From CBDBKL01 sp965206675 (GTDB lineage: Bacteria; Bdellovibrionota; Bdellovibrionia; Bdellovibrionales; JAKFYE01): a DNA stretch of 64,000 nt. The stretch spans positions 124,001 to 188,000 of the forward strand of contig CBDBKL010000008.1 in the NCBI GenBank assembly GCA_965206675.1, written 5' to 3'. The notes beneath the pieces are model-generated. The model made no database searches and was not told where the DNA came from. It worked only from the letters and a program-made list of their open reading frames with translations. Shown here one piece after another: positions 54,413-63,034 of the stretch; the stretch's first letter is position 1, and each line of letters starts with the position of its first letter. Position numbers and translations under genes: made by a program.

Positions 54413-54464
54413 AGCGCAGGGCATATCGTGATGGGGGACATATTTATATTTTTAGGGCTTGCAG
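54413..54464 (+). repeat. A-associated module, copy 3
   Basis: GGAGCGCAGGGCATATCGTG and GGGGACATATTTATATTTTT, closely matching 32697 and 32816. As there, it directly precedes a family A arm. Confidence 0.72.
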
Positions 54465-54590
54465 AGGAAACTTTTCTCAGGGGGGTTCAAAACGAGTTTT
54501 CTGAGGCGCAGGGCGTATTTCCCAAAGGGAAAGACGAGCTGCGGCCCTCAGAACTGTTTGAGCTTTTGAAGACCCCTGAGAAAAGTTTCC
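54465..54590 (+). repeat. Family A repeat, full hairpin copy
   Basis: 126 bp. Left arm GGAAACTTTTCTCAGGGG and right arm CCCCTGAGAAAAGTTTCC are perfectly complementary, yet differ at several positions from the 32872 copy (GGGAATTTTTCTCAAGAG). Tip TTTCCCAAAGGGAAA also changed on both sides. These are paired, compensating changes. Confidence 0.92.
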
Positions 54591-54621
54591 TACTCAACGA
54601 AGAAAAAAAGTTATCCGAATA

Positions 54622-54720
54622 AGTCAGATACAAACCGAAGCAACATAGGCGTAGTTTTTCCTACGTCGGAGTGAGGTTTGAGTGATTGCAACGAAGTAGA
54701 TGACACTTTTTCAACAGTCC
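54622..54720 (+). repeat. Family B repeat lacking its left arm
   Basis: It has the core CGTAGTTTTTCCTACG and the right arm CACTTTTTCAACAGTCC. Its right end overlaps the 3' end of the divIVA gene: the last Asp-Cys codons and the stop codon of that gene are repeat sequence. Confidence 0.88.
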
Positions 54721-55214
54721 GCAGGTGTTTTAAGAGCTTCCGGTTCTTTAACAACAAACCGAGGCAAAAAATCTTCCTTTTGATCTAAGAGAGACATATG
54801 CGCCTGAAGTAACGCTTTCATATTTGTTTCATATTGCGCTTGAATTTTTTTAAGATCACAAATTTCTTTATAAATAGCTCTTAAAGAATCTCTAGCATCT
54901 TTTACAATCATTTCTCCCTGCTGTTCAGCATTGGCAATAATTAACTTAGCCTCTCGCTCTGACTCATCTTTAACTTTTTGAGACATCTTATGTGCAGTAG
55001 AAATAGTTTCTCTAAGAGCTTTATCTCTTTCTCGATATTCCGCAATTTGCATCTCTTTCTCACGGATCTCTTCTTTTAGAAGACTTTTTTCTTTGTACAA
55101 GTTTTCCATCTCATCAGAGACAGCTTTTAAGAAAGCATGAACTTCATCAGGATCACATCCTAACATCTGTTTGGAAAACGTCTTTTGGCAAACATCAATT
55201 GGAGCTATTCTCAT
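54711..55214 (-). CDS. divIVA: DivIVA-domain coiled-coil protein
   Basis: At 167 residues the N-terminal DivIVA domain has RIAPIDVCQKTFSKQMLGCDPDEVHAFLKAVSDEMENLY (the PxDxxxxxF...GYDxxEVxxFL pattern with Cys for Tyr). It is followed by a long coiled coil from residue 40 (KSLLKEEIREKEMQIAEYRERD) to about 145. DivIVA binds curved membrane at poles and division sites. The family is unusual in Gram-negatives but known in Bdellovibrio, where as I recall it neighbours proC and yggS as here. The last two codons and stop lie in a family B repeat. Confidence 0.88.
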   Translation of the reverse strand: MRIAPIDVCQKTFSKQMLGCDPDEVHAFLKAVSDEMENLYKEKSLLKEEIREKEMQIAEYRERDKALRETISTAHKMSQKVKDESEREAKLIIANAEQQGEMIVKDARDSLRAIYKEICDLKKIQAQYETNMKALLQAHMSLLDQKEDFLPRFVVKEPEALKTPADC

Positions 55215-55276
55215 TTAAATACCCTCCCACTCTTTGAATATACTGAGATGGTAAATAGAGGTGCAAGCCTAAATCC

Positions 55277-56104
55277 TCAGGAGCAGACATCTTTTGTCAA
55301 TTTCTTATCTTTCATGACGGCTTTCTCAAAACTGACACGAAGAAGCCGTTCTATTTCTTCCTCTCTCATTACATTAAGTCCCGCTTCAGTCACTCCTCCC
55401 TTTGAAGTCACTTGGGATTGCAGAAGTTCTAGACTTTTGTCTGGATTCTGTGAAGCCAATAGAGCTGTTCCCAAAAATGTTTGAACGGTCATATCGCGAG
55501 CCTCAAAAAATCCATAGTCCTCCAACCAATCCTGCCAATATTTCATAAGTTCTAATATAAAACCAGGTCCACTGGCACAGGCTACAATTAAGGATTGAAA
55601 AGACTCCTCATTTTCAGTTTTTATAAGTTTTCCCAGAGGACGTAGGAGTTCGATAACATTTTCCATCATATTTTCAGAATCTTCCGTGCAGCAATAACCT
55701 ATAACGCCCTTGCCAATTCGGCACGGTATATTGGGCATTAATCGAATAATATATCTAGCTTCACTAAAAATTTTTGAAAGTTCATTCAAAGTAACTCCTG
55801 CCGCTAGACTAACAATCACTTTTGAATCATCAAAACTCATAGCAATAGGCTCTACAGCTTCTATTAAATCTTGTGGTTTTACACAAAGAAATATCAGATC
55901 ACACACATCTACTAATTCTTCATTATTTTGGCATGTATTGACGCTATAACGTTGAGCCATTCTATCCAATTTATTTTGGGAGCGATTACTAATATAAATT
56001 CTATCTTTTGATAGATAGTCATTATCTAAAAGCTGATTGAGAATAACATCTGTGATGTGACCAGAGCCGATAAATCCTATGCGCTGAAACGGAATGTAGT
56101 TCAT
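55277..56104 (-). CDS. proC: Pyrroline-5-carboxylate reductase
   Basis: At 275 residues. The Rossmann start RIGFIGSGHITDVILNQLLDN, cofactor-phosphate region YISNRSQNK, LIFLCVKPQDLIEAVEPI, VSLAAGVTLNELSKIF and IIRLMPNIPCRIGKGVIGY are all family blocks. A C-terminal helical dimer domain has LGTALLASQNPDKSLELLQSQVTSKGGVTEAGL. It makes proline using NAD(P)H. It overlaps yggS by 4 bp. Confidence 0.93.
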   Translation of the reverse strand: MNYIPFQRIGFIGSGHITDVILNQLLDNDYLSKDRIYISNRSQNKLDRMAQRYSVNTCQNNEELVDVCDLIFLCVKPQDLIEAVEPIAMSFDDSKVIVSLAAGVTLNELSKIFSEARYIIRLMPNIPCRIGKGVIGYCCTEDSENMMENVIELLRPLGKLIKTENEESFQSLIVACASGPGFILELMKYWQDWLEDYGFFEARDMTVQTFLGTALLASQNPDKSLELLQSQVTSKGGVTEAGLNVMREEEIERLLRVSFEKAVMKDKKLTKDVCS

Positions 56105-56811
56105 TGGACACTCCTCTTTCGAGGGCCAAAGATGAGTTCCCCAATGCGAACATGGGTGGCCCCTTCTTCTATGGCAATGTTATAATCTTGACTTGTTCCC
56201 ATTGATAAAAACTGAAAATAAGATGCATTGTTTTTAATTTTATCCCTCCATTCATCCAAACAACTTCGCAGCTCTGCAAAATAGGGACGAGATGTCTGAG
56301 AATCTTTAGTTGCCGGAGGCATAGTCGATAGTCCCACAATTTGTAAACCTGGCATTTGTGAGATTTCTTCTAAAAATGAACGCCCATAAGTTTTATCAAT
56401 ACCAAGTTTTGTATTTTCAGAGGCAATGTTCACTTGAACAAATACTTTTTGAATAATATTTAAATGGGAGGCTCTTTTAGAAATCATTTCCGCTAATGCT
56501 ATTCTATCAACGGTATGAATAAAATCTACCTGTCCGACTAAATATTTAACTTTATTTCTTTGTACAGGTCCGATCATATGCCAACTTAGAGAATCTTTAG
56601 TCACTTTCTGCTTACGATCCATGAGATCCTGAGCATGATTTTCTCCCAAGTTTTTTATTCCCAGTTGCATGGCCATTTCTACAGATTGCAGGGGTTGCTT
56701 TTTTGATACAGCAATCAAAGTGACTTGTTTTGATGCTTTAAGTGATCTCCTCTGGGCAGACACAATTTCTTCTTGTATGAGTTCTAATCTCTGCCCAATT
56801 GACATACTCAT
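56101..56811 (-). CDS. yggS: YggS/PROSC-type PLP homeostasis protein
   Basis: This 236-residue alanine-racemase-like barrel binds pyridoxal phosphate on the Lys in TLIAVSKKQPLQSVE. Further family blocks are GENHAQDLMDRKQ, WHMIGPVQRNKVKYLVG, VFVQVNIASENTKLGID, LQIVGLSTMPPAT and FLSMGTSQDYNIAIEEGATHVRIGELIFGPR. It regulates PLP supply and amino acid pools. It heads a leftward operon with proC and perhaps divIVA. Confidence 0.94.
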   Translation of the reverse strand: MSMSIGQRLELIQEEIVSAQRRSLKASKQVTLIAVSKKQPLQSVEMAMQLGIKNLGENHAQDLMDRKQKVTKDSLSWHMIGPVQRNKVKYLVGQVDFIHTVDRIALAEMISKRASHLNIIQKVFVQVNIASENTKLGIDKTYGRSFLEEISQMPGLQIVGLSTMPPATKDSQTSRPYFAELRSCLDEWRDKIKNNASYFQFLSMGTSQDYNIAIEEGATHVRIGELIFGPRKRSVQ

Positions 56812-56932
56812 TCTTTTATTTTACGCCCATCTCTGTAGAATCGACCACTATTTTATACTCGTTTTTAATATTAGATTTACCAGTAAGGACTGTTTATATT
56901 TCAATGACCTCTCATTCTGAGAAGTTTAGCAA

Positions 56933-57068
56933 GAGAGAGAAAATATTTCTCAAGGATTTCAAAACGCAGTTTTCTAAAGCGCAGAGCGTATCTCCCGAAG
57001 GGAGAGACGAGTCTGCGGCCTTTAGAGCTGTTTGAGGATTTGGAAGCCTTGAGAAATATTTTCTCTCC
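56933..57068 (+). repeat. Family A repeat, full hairpin copy
   Basis: 136 bp. Left arm GAGAGAAAATATTTCTCAAGG pairs with right arm CCTTGAGAAATATTTTCTCTC, a third arm version, again altered on both sides. The tip CTCCCGAAGGGAG is as in the other copies. It lies in the divergent gap between yggS and the TadC-like gene. Confidence 0.92.
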
Positions 57069-57361
57069 TTTTAAAAGATTTAAAAGTACTAGAAGCTTCA
57101 TAAAACTGAAATATAATCTACTATCCTCTTCAGATACAAAAAGACAATAAATTTCAAGTGTTTAGGACGTAACTCTCTTCGTATAGCCTTTCGTCTAGCT
57201 ATTTCCATTAAGAACCCATCTCAATTCAGGTTTTTACTCAAAATTTCCGATAGTTTAGATGAAGTCATTACAAAATTAGTATTGTGTTTTGTTACTAAAA
57301 AAATAAAGGCACCACGGTGAATGTTGAAAAAGGCATTCAGTGACACAGAAGAGAGCATCAA

Positions 57362-58261
57362 ATGGCAGAATTAATGTTAATAAGCGGTTTACTTTTAGCA
57401 GGGTTTGCAGTTTATCTTATTGTTCACAATATTTTATCTGAAGATGATGACCAAAAAGCTCTCTTCTGGGCCACTGGAGATGAACCAGCTAAATCCAGTT
57501 CTAAGTTTTTAGAGTTTTCCAGACCTCTTGTTCATAAATTCTCTCTTGGGCTCGCTGCCAAAATTAAAAGCTCTAATTATAGAAAAAATATCGCCGAGAG
57601 AATAAAAACAGCAGGTCTTGAAGGAGAACTCAATGTCGATGAGTTTATTGGTCTTCAAATGCTTTGGGGAGTGCTGTTTCCTTTATTTCTTCTTATAGCT
57701 AACTTTTCTTTATCCTTAGGGTACCCCATACCATTAGTGATCTTAATGGGACTTGCTGGTGCCTACTTCCCTCACATGCATTGCACTACAGAAAAGAAAA
57801 AGCGATATAAATCTATTACTTTAGATCTACCCTTTTTTATTGATTTACTGGCTCTCTCAACAGAAGCCGGGTTGGATTTTATTTCTGCATTACAAAGAGT
57901 CTCTGAAAAAGCCCCTAACAGTGTCCTCGGACAAGAAATTGGAAAAGTCTTAAAAGACATTAAGCTTGGTAGTTCTCGATCTGAGGCTCTTAGAAAAATG
58001 GCAGATCGATTGGACATGTCAGAAATAACCAGTTTTATAGTTGTACTTGCTGATGCTGACTCAACAGGTGCCAGCATAGGTGAAGTTCTAAAACAACAAT
58101 CTGCTCAAATGAGACTAGAACGTTTCACACGGGCAGAAAAAGCAGGAGCAAAAGCCTCACAAATGATGCTTCTTCCAATGGTTTTATTTATTCTACCCGC
58201 TATTTTTCTAATGGTTTTTGGCCCCGTTGGTCTTCAATTTCTCTCTGGAGGATTCCAATGA
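57362..58261 (+). CDS. tadC: Type II secretion system F domain protein, TadC-like
   Basis: This 299-residue membrane protein has one N-terminal span (LMLISGLLLAGFAVYLIVHNIL), a middle pair (residues 105-145), then the T2SSF domain (LDLPFFIDLLALSTEAGLDFISALQRVSEKAP...LGSSRSEALRKMADRLDMSEITSFIVVLADAD) and a last pair ending FILPAIFLMVFGPVGLQFL. GEVLKQQSAQMR after the domain is typical of TadB/TadC. It normally partners the TadA ATPase and TadB in Flp pilus or Tad secretion systems; neither is in the window. First in a tight operon with ATGA coupling to the next gene. Confidence 0.88.
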   Translation: MAELMLISGLLLAGFAVYLIVHNILSEDDDQKALFWATGDEPAKSSSKFLEFSRPLVHKFSLGLAAKIKSSNYRKNIAERIKTAGLEGELNVDEFIGLQMLWGVLFPLFLLIANFSLSLGYPIPLVILMGLAGAYFPHMHCTTEKKKRYKSITLDLPFFIDLLALSTEAGLDFISALQRVSEKAPNSVLGQEIGKVLKDIKLGSSRSEALRKMADRLDMSEITSFIVVLADADSTGASIGEVLKQQSAQMRLERFTRAEKAGAKASQMMLLPMVLFILPAIFLMVFGPVGLQFLSGGFQ

Positions 58262-58596
58262 TCTTAAAAAATAGAAATGACATCATTGCCAATAAACTAA
58301 CAAAAGCGAAGTCCTTTTGGGAAAAAACCAAAGGGCTTATAGGAAAAACAAAACTAGAAGAACAATCTGCGCTTTGGATTGATAAGTGCAACAGCATTCA
58401 TACTTGTTTTATGAAAATTCCAATTGATGCTATTTTCGCTGATAGGGATTTAAAAGTTCATTCTTTGAAACACAATTTAAAGCCTTGGAAAATTGTTTGG
58501 CCACAATGGGGAGCCAAGTCTGTATTCGAACTACCCGCAGGTACAATTAAAACATTAAATATAAACTCTGGAGATCAATTATATGTGGAAGATTAA
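58258..58596 (+). CDS. DUF192 family protein
   Basis: At 112 residues it has the DUF192 pattern: TKAKSFWEKTKGLIGK, then WIDKCNSIHTCFMKIPIDAIFADRDLKV (the family's C-x-x-I-H-T-x-x-M motif) and ELPAGTIKTLNI. The family is small, beta-rich and of unknown function, often near secretion or FHA genes. Here no signal peptide is present. ATGA overlap with the TadC-like gene and a 14-bp overlap with the next gene place it in the operon. Confidence 0.87.
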   Translation: MILKNRNDIIANKLTKAKSFWEKTKGLIGKTKLEEQSALWIDKCNSIHTCFMKIPIDAIFADRDLKVHSLKHNLKPWKIVWPQWGAKSVFELPAGTIKTLNINSGDQLYVED

Positions 58597-60130
58597 ATTT
58601 CTCAAAGGTGATCAGATCGATAAAGAAATAGAAATCAACGAGGGAACTCTAACCCTAGGGAGATCCCATGACTGTGATATTGTTATAGATAATTCTGGCG
58701 TTTCTAAACGTCACGCAAAAATTTCTTTAAAAAATAATATGCTTACATTAGAAGATTTAAAATCTCGAAATGGAACTTTTATAAATGGCCTGCGTATTCG
58801 ACAAAAAAATATTCAATCAGGTGATAAAATTAGTTTTCACAATGTTATTATTGAAGCAATAGAACATTCCAGCCAATCTCATCATGTTCCTGCTGTAAGT
58901 GGTGACCACTTCCCATCCACTAAAAACACGGGCATACATTCTACAAACACACACCCTCCTGCAAATATAGAACATCGTGTTCAAGAATACTTTGAAAATG
59001 TTGCTATGCCGGGAGTTTACTCTATCGCCGAGAGATTGGATTTTAAATATGTACTCGGGATATTTATCTTAGCATTTGTCCTCTTGGTTACCACTCTAAG
59101 TGTTATTCCAATGATACAAATTACTCAACAAACTGTAAAAAAAGAAAGTCAAAGGAGAGCTCTAACCATAGCAAAAGCACAATCTAGGGCATTTCAAAAA
59201 GCCCTAAGGTTTGGAGGCGAAACTTCTTTCAATACTCGATTTGCAGAATCAGAGACCGGAGTAAAACAAGCTCTCATCATAGCTGCCAAAGATGGTTCTA
59301 TTATTGCCCCTGCGATCAGACGTGGATCATATGCAAACAACCCTTTCTTTCATAGAGCTAGAAAAAAAGACAACAGCTATGTAGAACAGGTAGATAATAA
59401 AACTATTGCAGCTAGCATTGCTATTAAAGTCTTTGATAATGAAACAGGAATAAATGAACCAAAGTATTTTTCTGTTGTGCTTTACGACATGGCAGAGTTA
59501 GAAATTAACAATGAACACATGCTTGGTCTTTTTATACAAATCTTATTTATCGCACTTATCATTGGATCCATATTATTTTTGTTTTTATATAAAGTCATTG
59601 AGCACCCTATTTCTTCATTAACTACACAATTAGATAAAGCTCTTAAGAGTGGAGAAGAAAAGGTAGTAACGAAATATCAATTCCCTCCTCTAGAAAAACT
59701 AACATTTTACATTAATAATATTCTAACAAGAAGTACACAACCTGTATCTGATTATAATCAGGCAAGGTCCAGGGATGTTATCAATGAGGCGACCAATCTC
59801 ACAAATATGTTACTTCAACCCTCTTTCACCATTGATGCTGAAGGCCGTATTATTTCAGTCAATACAGCATTTTATAAATTACTAAATATAAACAACACAG
59901 AACTGAGTGGAATGGATATCAGTGCAATTCAAGATACAGCCTTTGAGCAAAACATAAACGAATTAATTCAAAAATCCTCTGAAGCAACATATGAAATCGC
60001 CTACAGCACAATTGATTTTGATAATATAAAGCACGAAATTTCTGTGCAGGCTTTTTTAGGACAGGAAGGTATTGAATATTATCTCATCATCTTAGATGAG
60101 AAATATCAAGAGGAAGCGTCATATGAGTAA
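58583..60130 (+). CDS. FHA domain transmembrane sensor with PAS-like domain
   Basis: At 515 residues it has an N-terminal FHA domain (residues 1-90) with GRSHDCDIVIDNSGVSKRHAKIS and LKSRNGTFING, giving the phosphothreonine-binding Arg, Ser-x-x-His and Asn-Gly intact. One span (YVLGIFILAFVLLVTTLSVIPM) is followed by an extracytoplasmic region (residues 185-305), a second span (LFIQILFIALIIGSILFLFLY), a HAMP-like stretch (IEHPISSLTTQLDKAL), then a PAS-like domain near the end (FTIDAEGRIISVNTAFYKLL). The architecture is that of a membrane sensor that reads phospho-threonine. The kinase is not in the window. Confidence 0.82.
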   Translation: MWKIKFLKGDQIDKEIEINEGTLTLGRSHDCDIVIDNSGVSKRHAKISLKNNMLTLEDLKSRNGTFINGLRIRQKNIQSGDKISFHNVIIEAIEHSSQSHHVPAVSGDHFPSTKNTGIHSTNTHPPANIEHRVQEYFENVAMPGVYSIAERLDFKYVLGIFILAFVLLVTTLSVIPMIQITQQTVKKESQRRALTIAKAQSRAFQKALRFGGETSFNTRFAESETGVKQALIIAAKDGSIIAPAIRRGSYANNPFFHRARKKDNSYVEQVDNKTIAASIAIKVFDNETGINEPKYFSVVLYDMAELEINNEHMLGLFIQILFIALIIGSILFLFLYKVIEHPISSLTTQLDKALKSGEEKVVTKYQFPPLEKLTFYINNILTRSTQPVSDYNQARSRDVINEATNLTNMLLQPSFTIDAEGRIISVNTAFYKLLNINNTELSGMDISAIQDTAFEQNINELIQKSSEATYEIAYSTIDFDNIKHEISVQAFLGQEGIEYYLIILDEKYQEEASYE

Positions 60131-61154
60131 TTTAGCTTCTCAACCTCAATTACAATTATCACTTTTAGTACTTAGCGGACCTGATAAAGACGTTACTTTT
60201 CAAATTGTTTCAACATATGTGACAATTGGAAGAAGTCCAAATTGTAATATTGTTCTAAAAGATCCCAAAGCCAGTCGCATTCATGCCGCTATTCAAATCA
60301 CAGATACTAACGTAAAGATTACCGACCAAGGCTCTCGCCATGGAACTTATATTGATGGAAAGAAATTAAAACATGGATATATTGAGCATGGTTCAGTTAT
60401 CAAAATTGCCGACACAGAATTGCAGTTTTTAATAAAAGAAAAAGGTAACACTTTAGTCAACACGAAAAATAAAAGCTCTTTAACACAAATTAAAAAAAAT
60501 AATGCACTCTCTGAGAACGCACATGTTTCTGAAGTACCTAAAGCTCCAGACTTCAAAGCACCCACTAAATCTCGACCTCTTTCATTTTACATAATAATCA
60601 TTGCAGCAGCTTCTTTTTTCGCATGGGCAATCACTAGCAAAGAGGATGAAAAAGAGGAAGTAGAAATAAAAACGGATACTCTATTACAACAGCAACTTGA
60701 AGAGATTGATAACAAAATATCTGATATAGCTAGAGAAAGAAACGTTAAAAAAACTGGAGAAAAAAGTTATAGGAAAGCGGAAGCTCACTATATAAAGGGA
60801 GCAAGAGAATATCGTGAAGGAAACTACAATAGGGCATTGAGACAATTTAATGCTGCCTTAGCACTAAATGCTGATCACACTTTAGCTGATAGATATCTTC
60901 AATTATCCTATCGACGCAGAGATGAACTTATACAATTCACTTTGTTACAAGGAAAACGCTATTATGAAACAAACAATTACAAGATGGCATTAAATTCATT
61001 TAAACACGTTTTAATAATTCTTCGTTCTGAAAAAAGTGATCCCAGATTTGAAGAAGCACTCAAAAGATGTCAAGAATGCGAAGCCTTGCTAACACTGAAC
61101 ATGTCAGATGAGGAAAGGAGAAAAGCAAAATTATGCCTCGAATTCGGGTCCTAA
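60123..61154 (+). CDS. FHA domain and TPR membrane protein
   Basis: At 343 residues; ATG 60123 overlaps the end of the previous gene by 8 bp and has GAGGA nine bases upstream. FHA (residues 10-100) has TIGRSPNCNIVLKDPKASRIHAAI but QGSRHGTYIDG, with His where the Asn-Gly usually sits. A basic linker follows, then one span (FYIIIIAAASFFAWAITS). The rest is periplasmic or cytosolic TPR: KAEAHYIKGAREYREGNYNRALRQFNAALALNADHTLA and LLQGKRYYETNNYKMALNSFKHVL. It overlaps the next gene by 22 bp. Confidence 0.82.
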   Translation: MSNLASQPQLQLSLLVLSGPDKDVTFQIVSTYVTIGRSPNCNIVLKDPKASRIHAAIQITDTNVKITDQGSRHGTYIDGKKLKHGYIEHGSVIKIADTELQFLIKEKGNTLVNTKNKSSLTQIKKNNALSENAHVSEVPKAPDFKAPTKSRPLSFYIIIIAAASFFAWAITSKEDEKEEVEIKTDTLLQQQLEEIDNKISDIARERNVKKTGEKSYRKAEAHYIKGAREYREGNYNRALRQFNAALALNADHTLADRYLQLSYRRRDELIQFTLLQGKRYYETNNYKMALNSFKHVLIILRSEKSDPRFEEALKRCQECEALLTLNMSDEERRKAKLCLEFGS

Positions 61155-63034
61155 AGGGGATGACTGAAATAGCAGAGCTAGATATTAAACCAGATCAGCT
61201 ATATACTTTTGGCCGATCTAAGTCGTCTTCTATTATCTTACCAGAAAAATCTATTTCTAGAAATCACTTCACAATTCAATATAAGGATAATACATGGAAA
61301 ATAAAAAAACTCTCTAAGTTTGGCCAACTTATTTACAACAATGAAGATCAAACAACTTTAGATTTAATTGGGGATGATGTTTTTAATGTGCCACCTTTCA
61401 CATTTGAGCTTTGGAATAAAGAAAAGGAAGTAAAAGAAGATTCTCTAACATATTCGACTGCTTCTAAAGTTAAAGAGATACCACATGAAAAAACAGCAAC
61501 AGGAGAATCAGAAATCATTCCCTACCTTAAAGTTAGCTTTAATGGGGAAGAGGATGTTTATAGACTCGAAGGCAATTCATGGATTGTTGGACGAAGTCAA
61601 ATATGTCAAGTTACTATTTCTGATAAAAAAATCAGCCGAGAGCAAATAGAACTTTATAAAGTTGGGTCAACTTACTATTTAAAGCTAATTAAACAATCAA
61701 ATAAAGTTTTTCTAAACAATAAAATAATAGGAAGTGAAGTTGAAGAGTTACACAGCGGAGATACAATTCGTGTCGGAGATTCAGTCCTTACTTTTGAAAT
61801 TAGAGATGCTGATTTTCAAAAAGAAATCCAAGGGCTAAAACAAAATACAACTCAAAATCCAAAAAATTATAATATAGAAAGCCTTAGATCCATGATTGAA
61901 GCTCAGAAAGGTAACACGCCCAATGGCGTTATTCGATTTGATTCCAAGCAAAAACCTAAAAACCGTACATCATCTCGAGTCCATAATTCTGTAAGAAAAA
62001 AGATTTTAGCAACAGCCGCTTGTATTACTGTCCTCTTTGCTCTCTTTTCAAACGATATAACAAATAATTTTGAAATATTAGAACAGGCTTCAAAAGAGTA
62101 TGAGTCAGAATTGGATTTGCTGAAACCTGAACAAAAGAAAACAATAGAAAACACTTATAATGAAGCAAAAAATTTAATGATAAGAAAAAAGTATGAATTG
62201 GCAAAAGCTGAAATTGAAAAAATTCATGAAATTATACCTGAATATAGAGATTCTAAAAAAGTTGAAGAACAAATTGAGCAATTCATATTAAACAAGCAGC
62301 AAAAAGCTGAAATAGATCGAATGGCTGAAGAGCAAAAGAGAGCTGAAGAAAAAGCCAAAGAAATTCTAGAAACATGTAAAGAAAAATACAATAAATCTTA
62401 TGATCTAGCTTCAGCAGAAAAGTGTTTAGCTCCCTCATTAGAGTTAAACCCGGAAAGCCCCGAGGCCCAATCTCTGATTTCAAAAATTAAAGAACGGATA
62501 TCCAAGCGTGAAAAAAAGCAGGCTAAAAGTGTTAAATACAAAAAGAGGGTTGCTAAAGGTAAAAAATTATTTGATAAGGCAGACGCATTGAGAAATGAAA
62601 AAAAATTACTAGATGCTATTGAAGCCTATGAAACCCATATAAGCTCAAAGCATCCAGACCCTAATAAACTGAAAGAAAAGTCAAAAGAGGCTATTAGCGA
62701 ATTAAAAAAAGAAATTGAAGAACAAATTCAAAAATCTATATCTCTTGCTGAAAAAGAGTATGCTAGTTCAAAACTTAAAGAAGCTATATTTAATCTTAAA
62801 AGTGCTTTAGATTTAGATCCCCAACATAAAGAAGCCAGAGAACTCCTTGGGAAAGTTTCTACAGAATTGAATCAGAAAATGAAAATGCTCTATAGTGATA
62901 GTGTATTAGAAGAGCATATGGGTCAGATTGAATCCGCACTAACAAAATGGAAAAAAATTAAAGATCTAGATATTACCACTGGAGATTATTATAACAAAGC
63001 GACAAGTAAATTAAGAAAGTATAGAGGAATATGA
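61133..63034 (+). CDS. Protein with two FHA domains and TPR-like coiled-coil repeats
   Basis: At 633 residues it starts at ATG 61133 with AAGGAG upstream, inside the previous gene. FHA1 (residues 1-100) has TFGRSKSSSIILPEKSISRNHFTI. FHA2 (residues 125-225) has VGRSQICQVTISDKKISREQIEL, where the usual His is Gln, and NKVFLNNKIIG. A span follows (KKILATAACITVLFALFS, about residue 295). Then come about 330 residues of Lys/Glu-rich helical repeats (ARSx-like KYELAKAEIEKIHEIIPEYRDSKKV, ASSKLKEAIFNLKSALDLDPQHKEA). It is likely a membrane-anchored scaffold. Overlaps the next gene by 4 bp. Confidence 0.82.
   Translation: MPRIRVLKGMTEIAELDIKPDQLYTFGRSKSSSIILPEKSISRNHFTIQYKDNTWKIKKLSKFGQLIYNNEDQTTLDLIGDDVFNVPPFTFELWNKEKEVKEDSLTYSTASKVKEIPHEKTATGESEIIPYLKVSFNGEEDVYRLEGNSWIVGRSQICQVTISDKKISREQIELYKVGSTYYLKLIKQSNKVFLNNKIIGSEVEELHSGDTIRVGDSVLTFEIRDADFQKEIQGLKQNTTQNPKNYNIESLRSMIEAQKGNTPNGVIRFDSKQKPKNRTSSRVHNSVRKKILATAACITVLFALFSNDITNNFEILEQASKEYESELDLLKPEQKKTIENTYNEAKNLMIRKKYELAKAEIEKIHEIIPEYRDSKKVEEQIEQFILNKQQKAEIDRMAEEQKRAEEKAKEILETCKEKYNKSYDLASAEKCLAPSLELNPESPEAQSLISKIKERISKREKKQAKSVKYKKRVAKGKKLFDKADALRNEKKLLDAIEAYETHISSKHPDPNKLKEKSKEAISELKKEIEEQIQKSISLAEKEYASSKLKEAIFNLKSALDLDPQHKEARELLGKVSTELNQKMKMLYSDSVLEEHMGQIESALTKWKKIKDLDITTGDYYNKATSKLRKYRGI

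Noticed and set aside
54428..54622. 64-codon + strand ORF
   Set aside because: It is translated family A repeat and its adjoining module; no ribosome site or protein-like composition.
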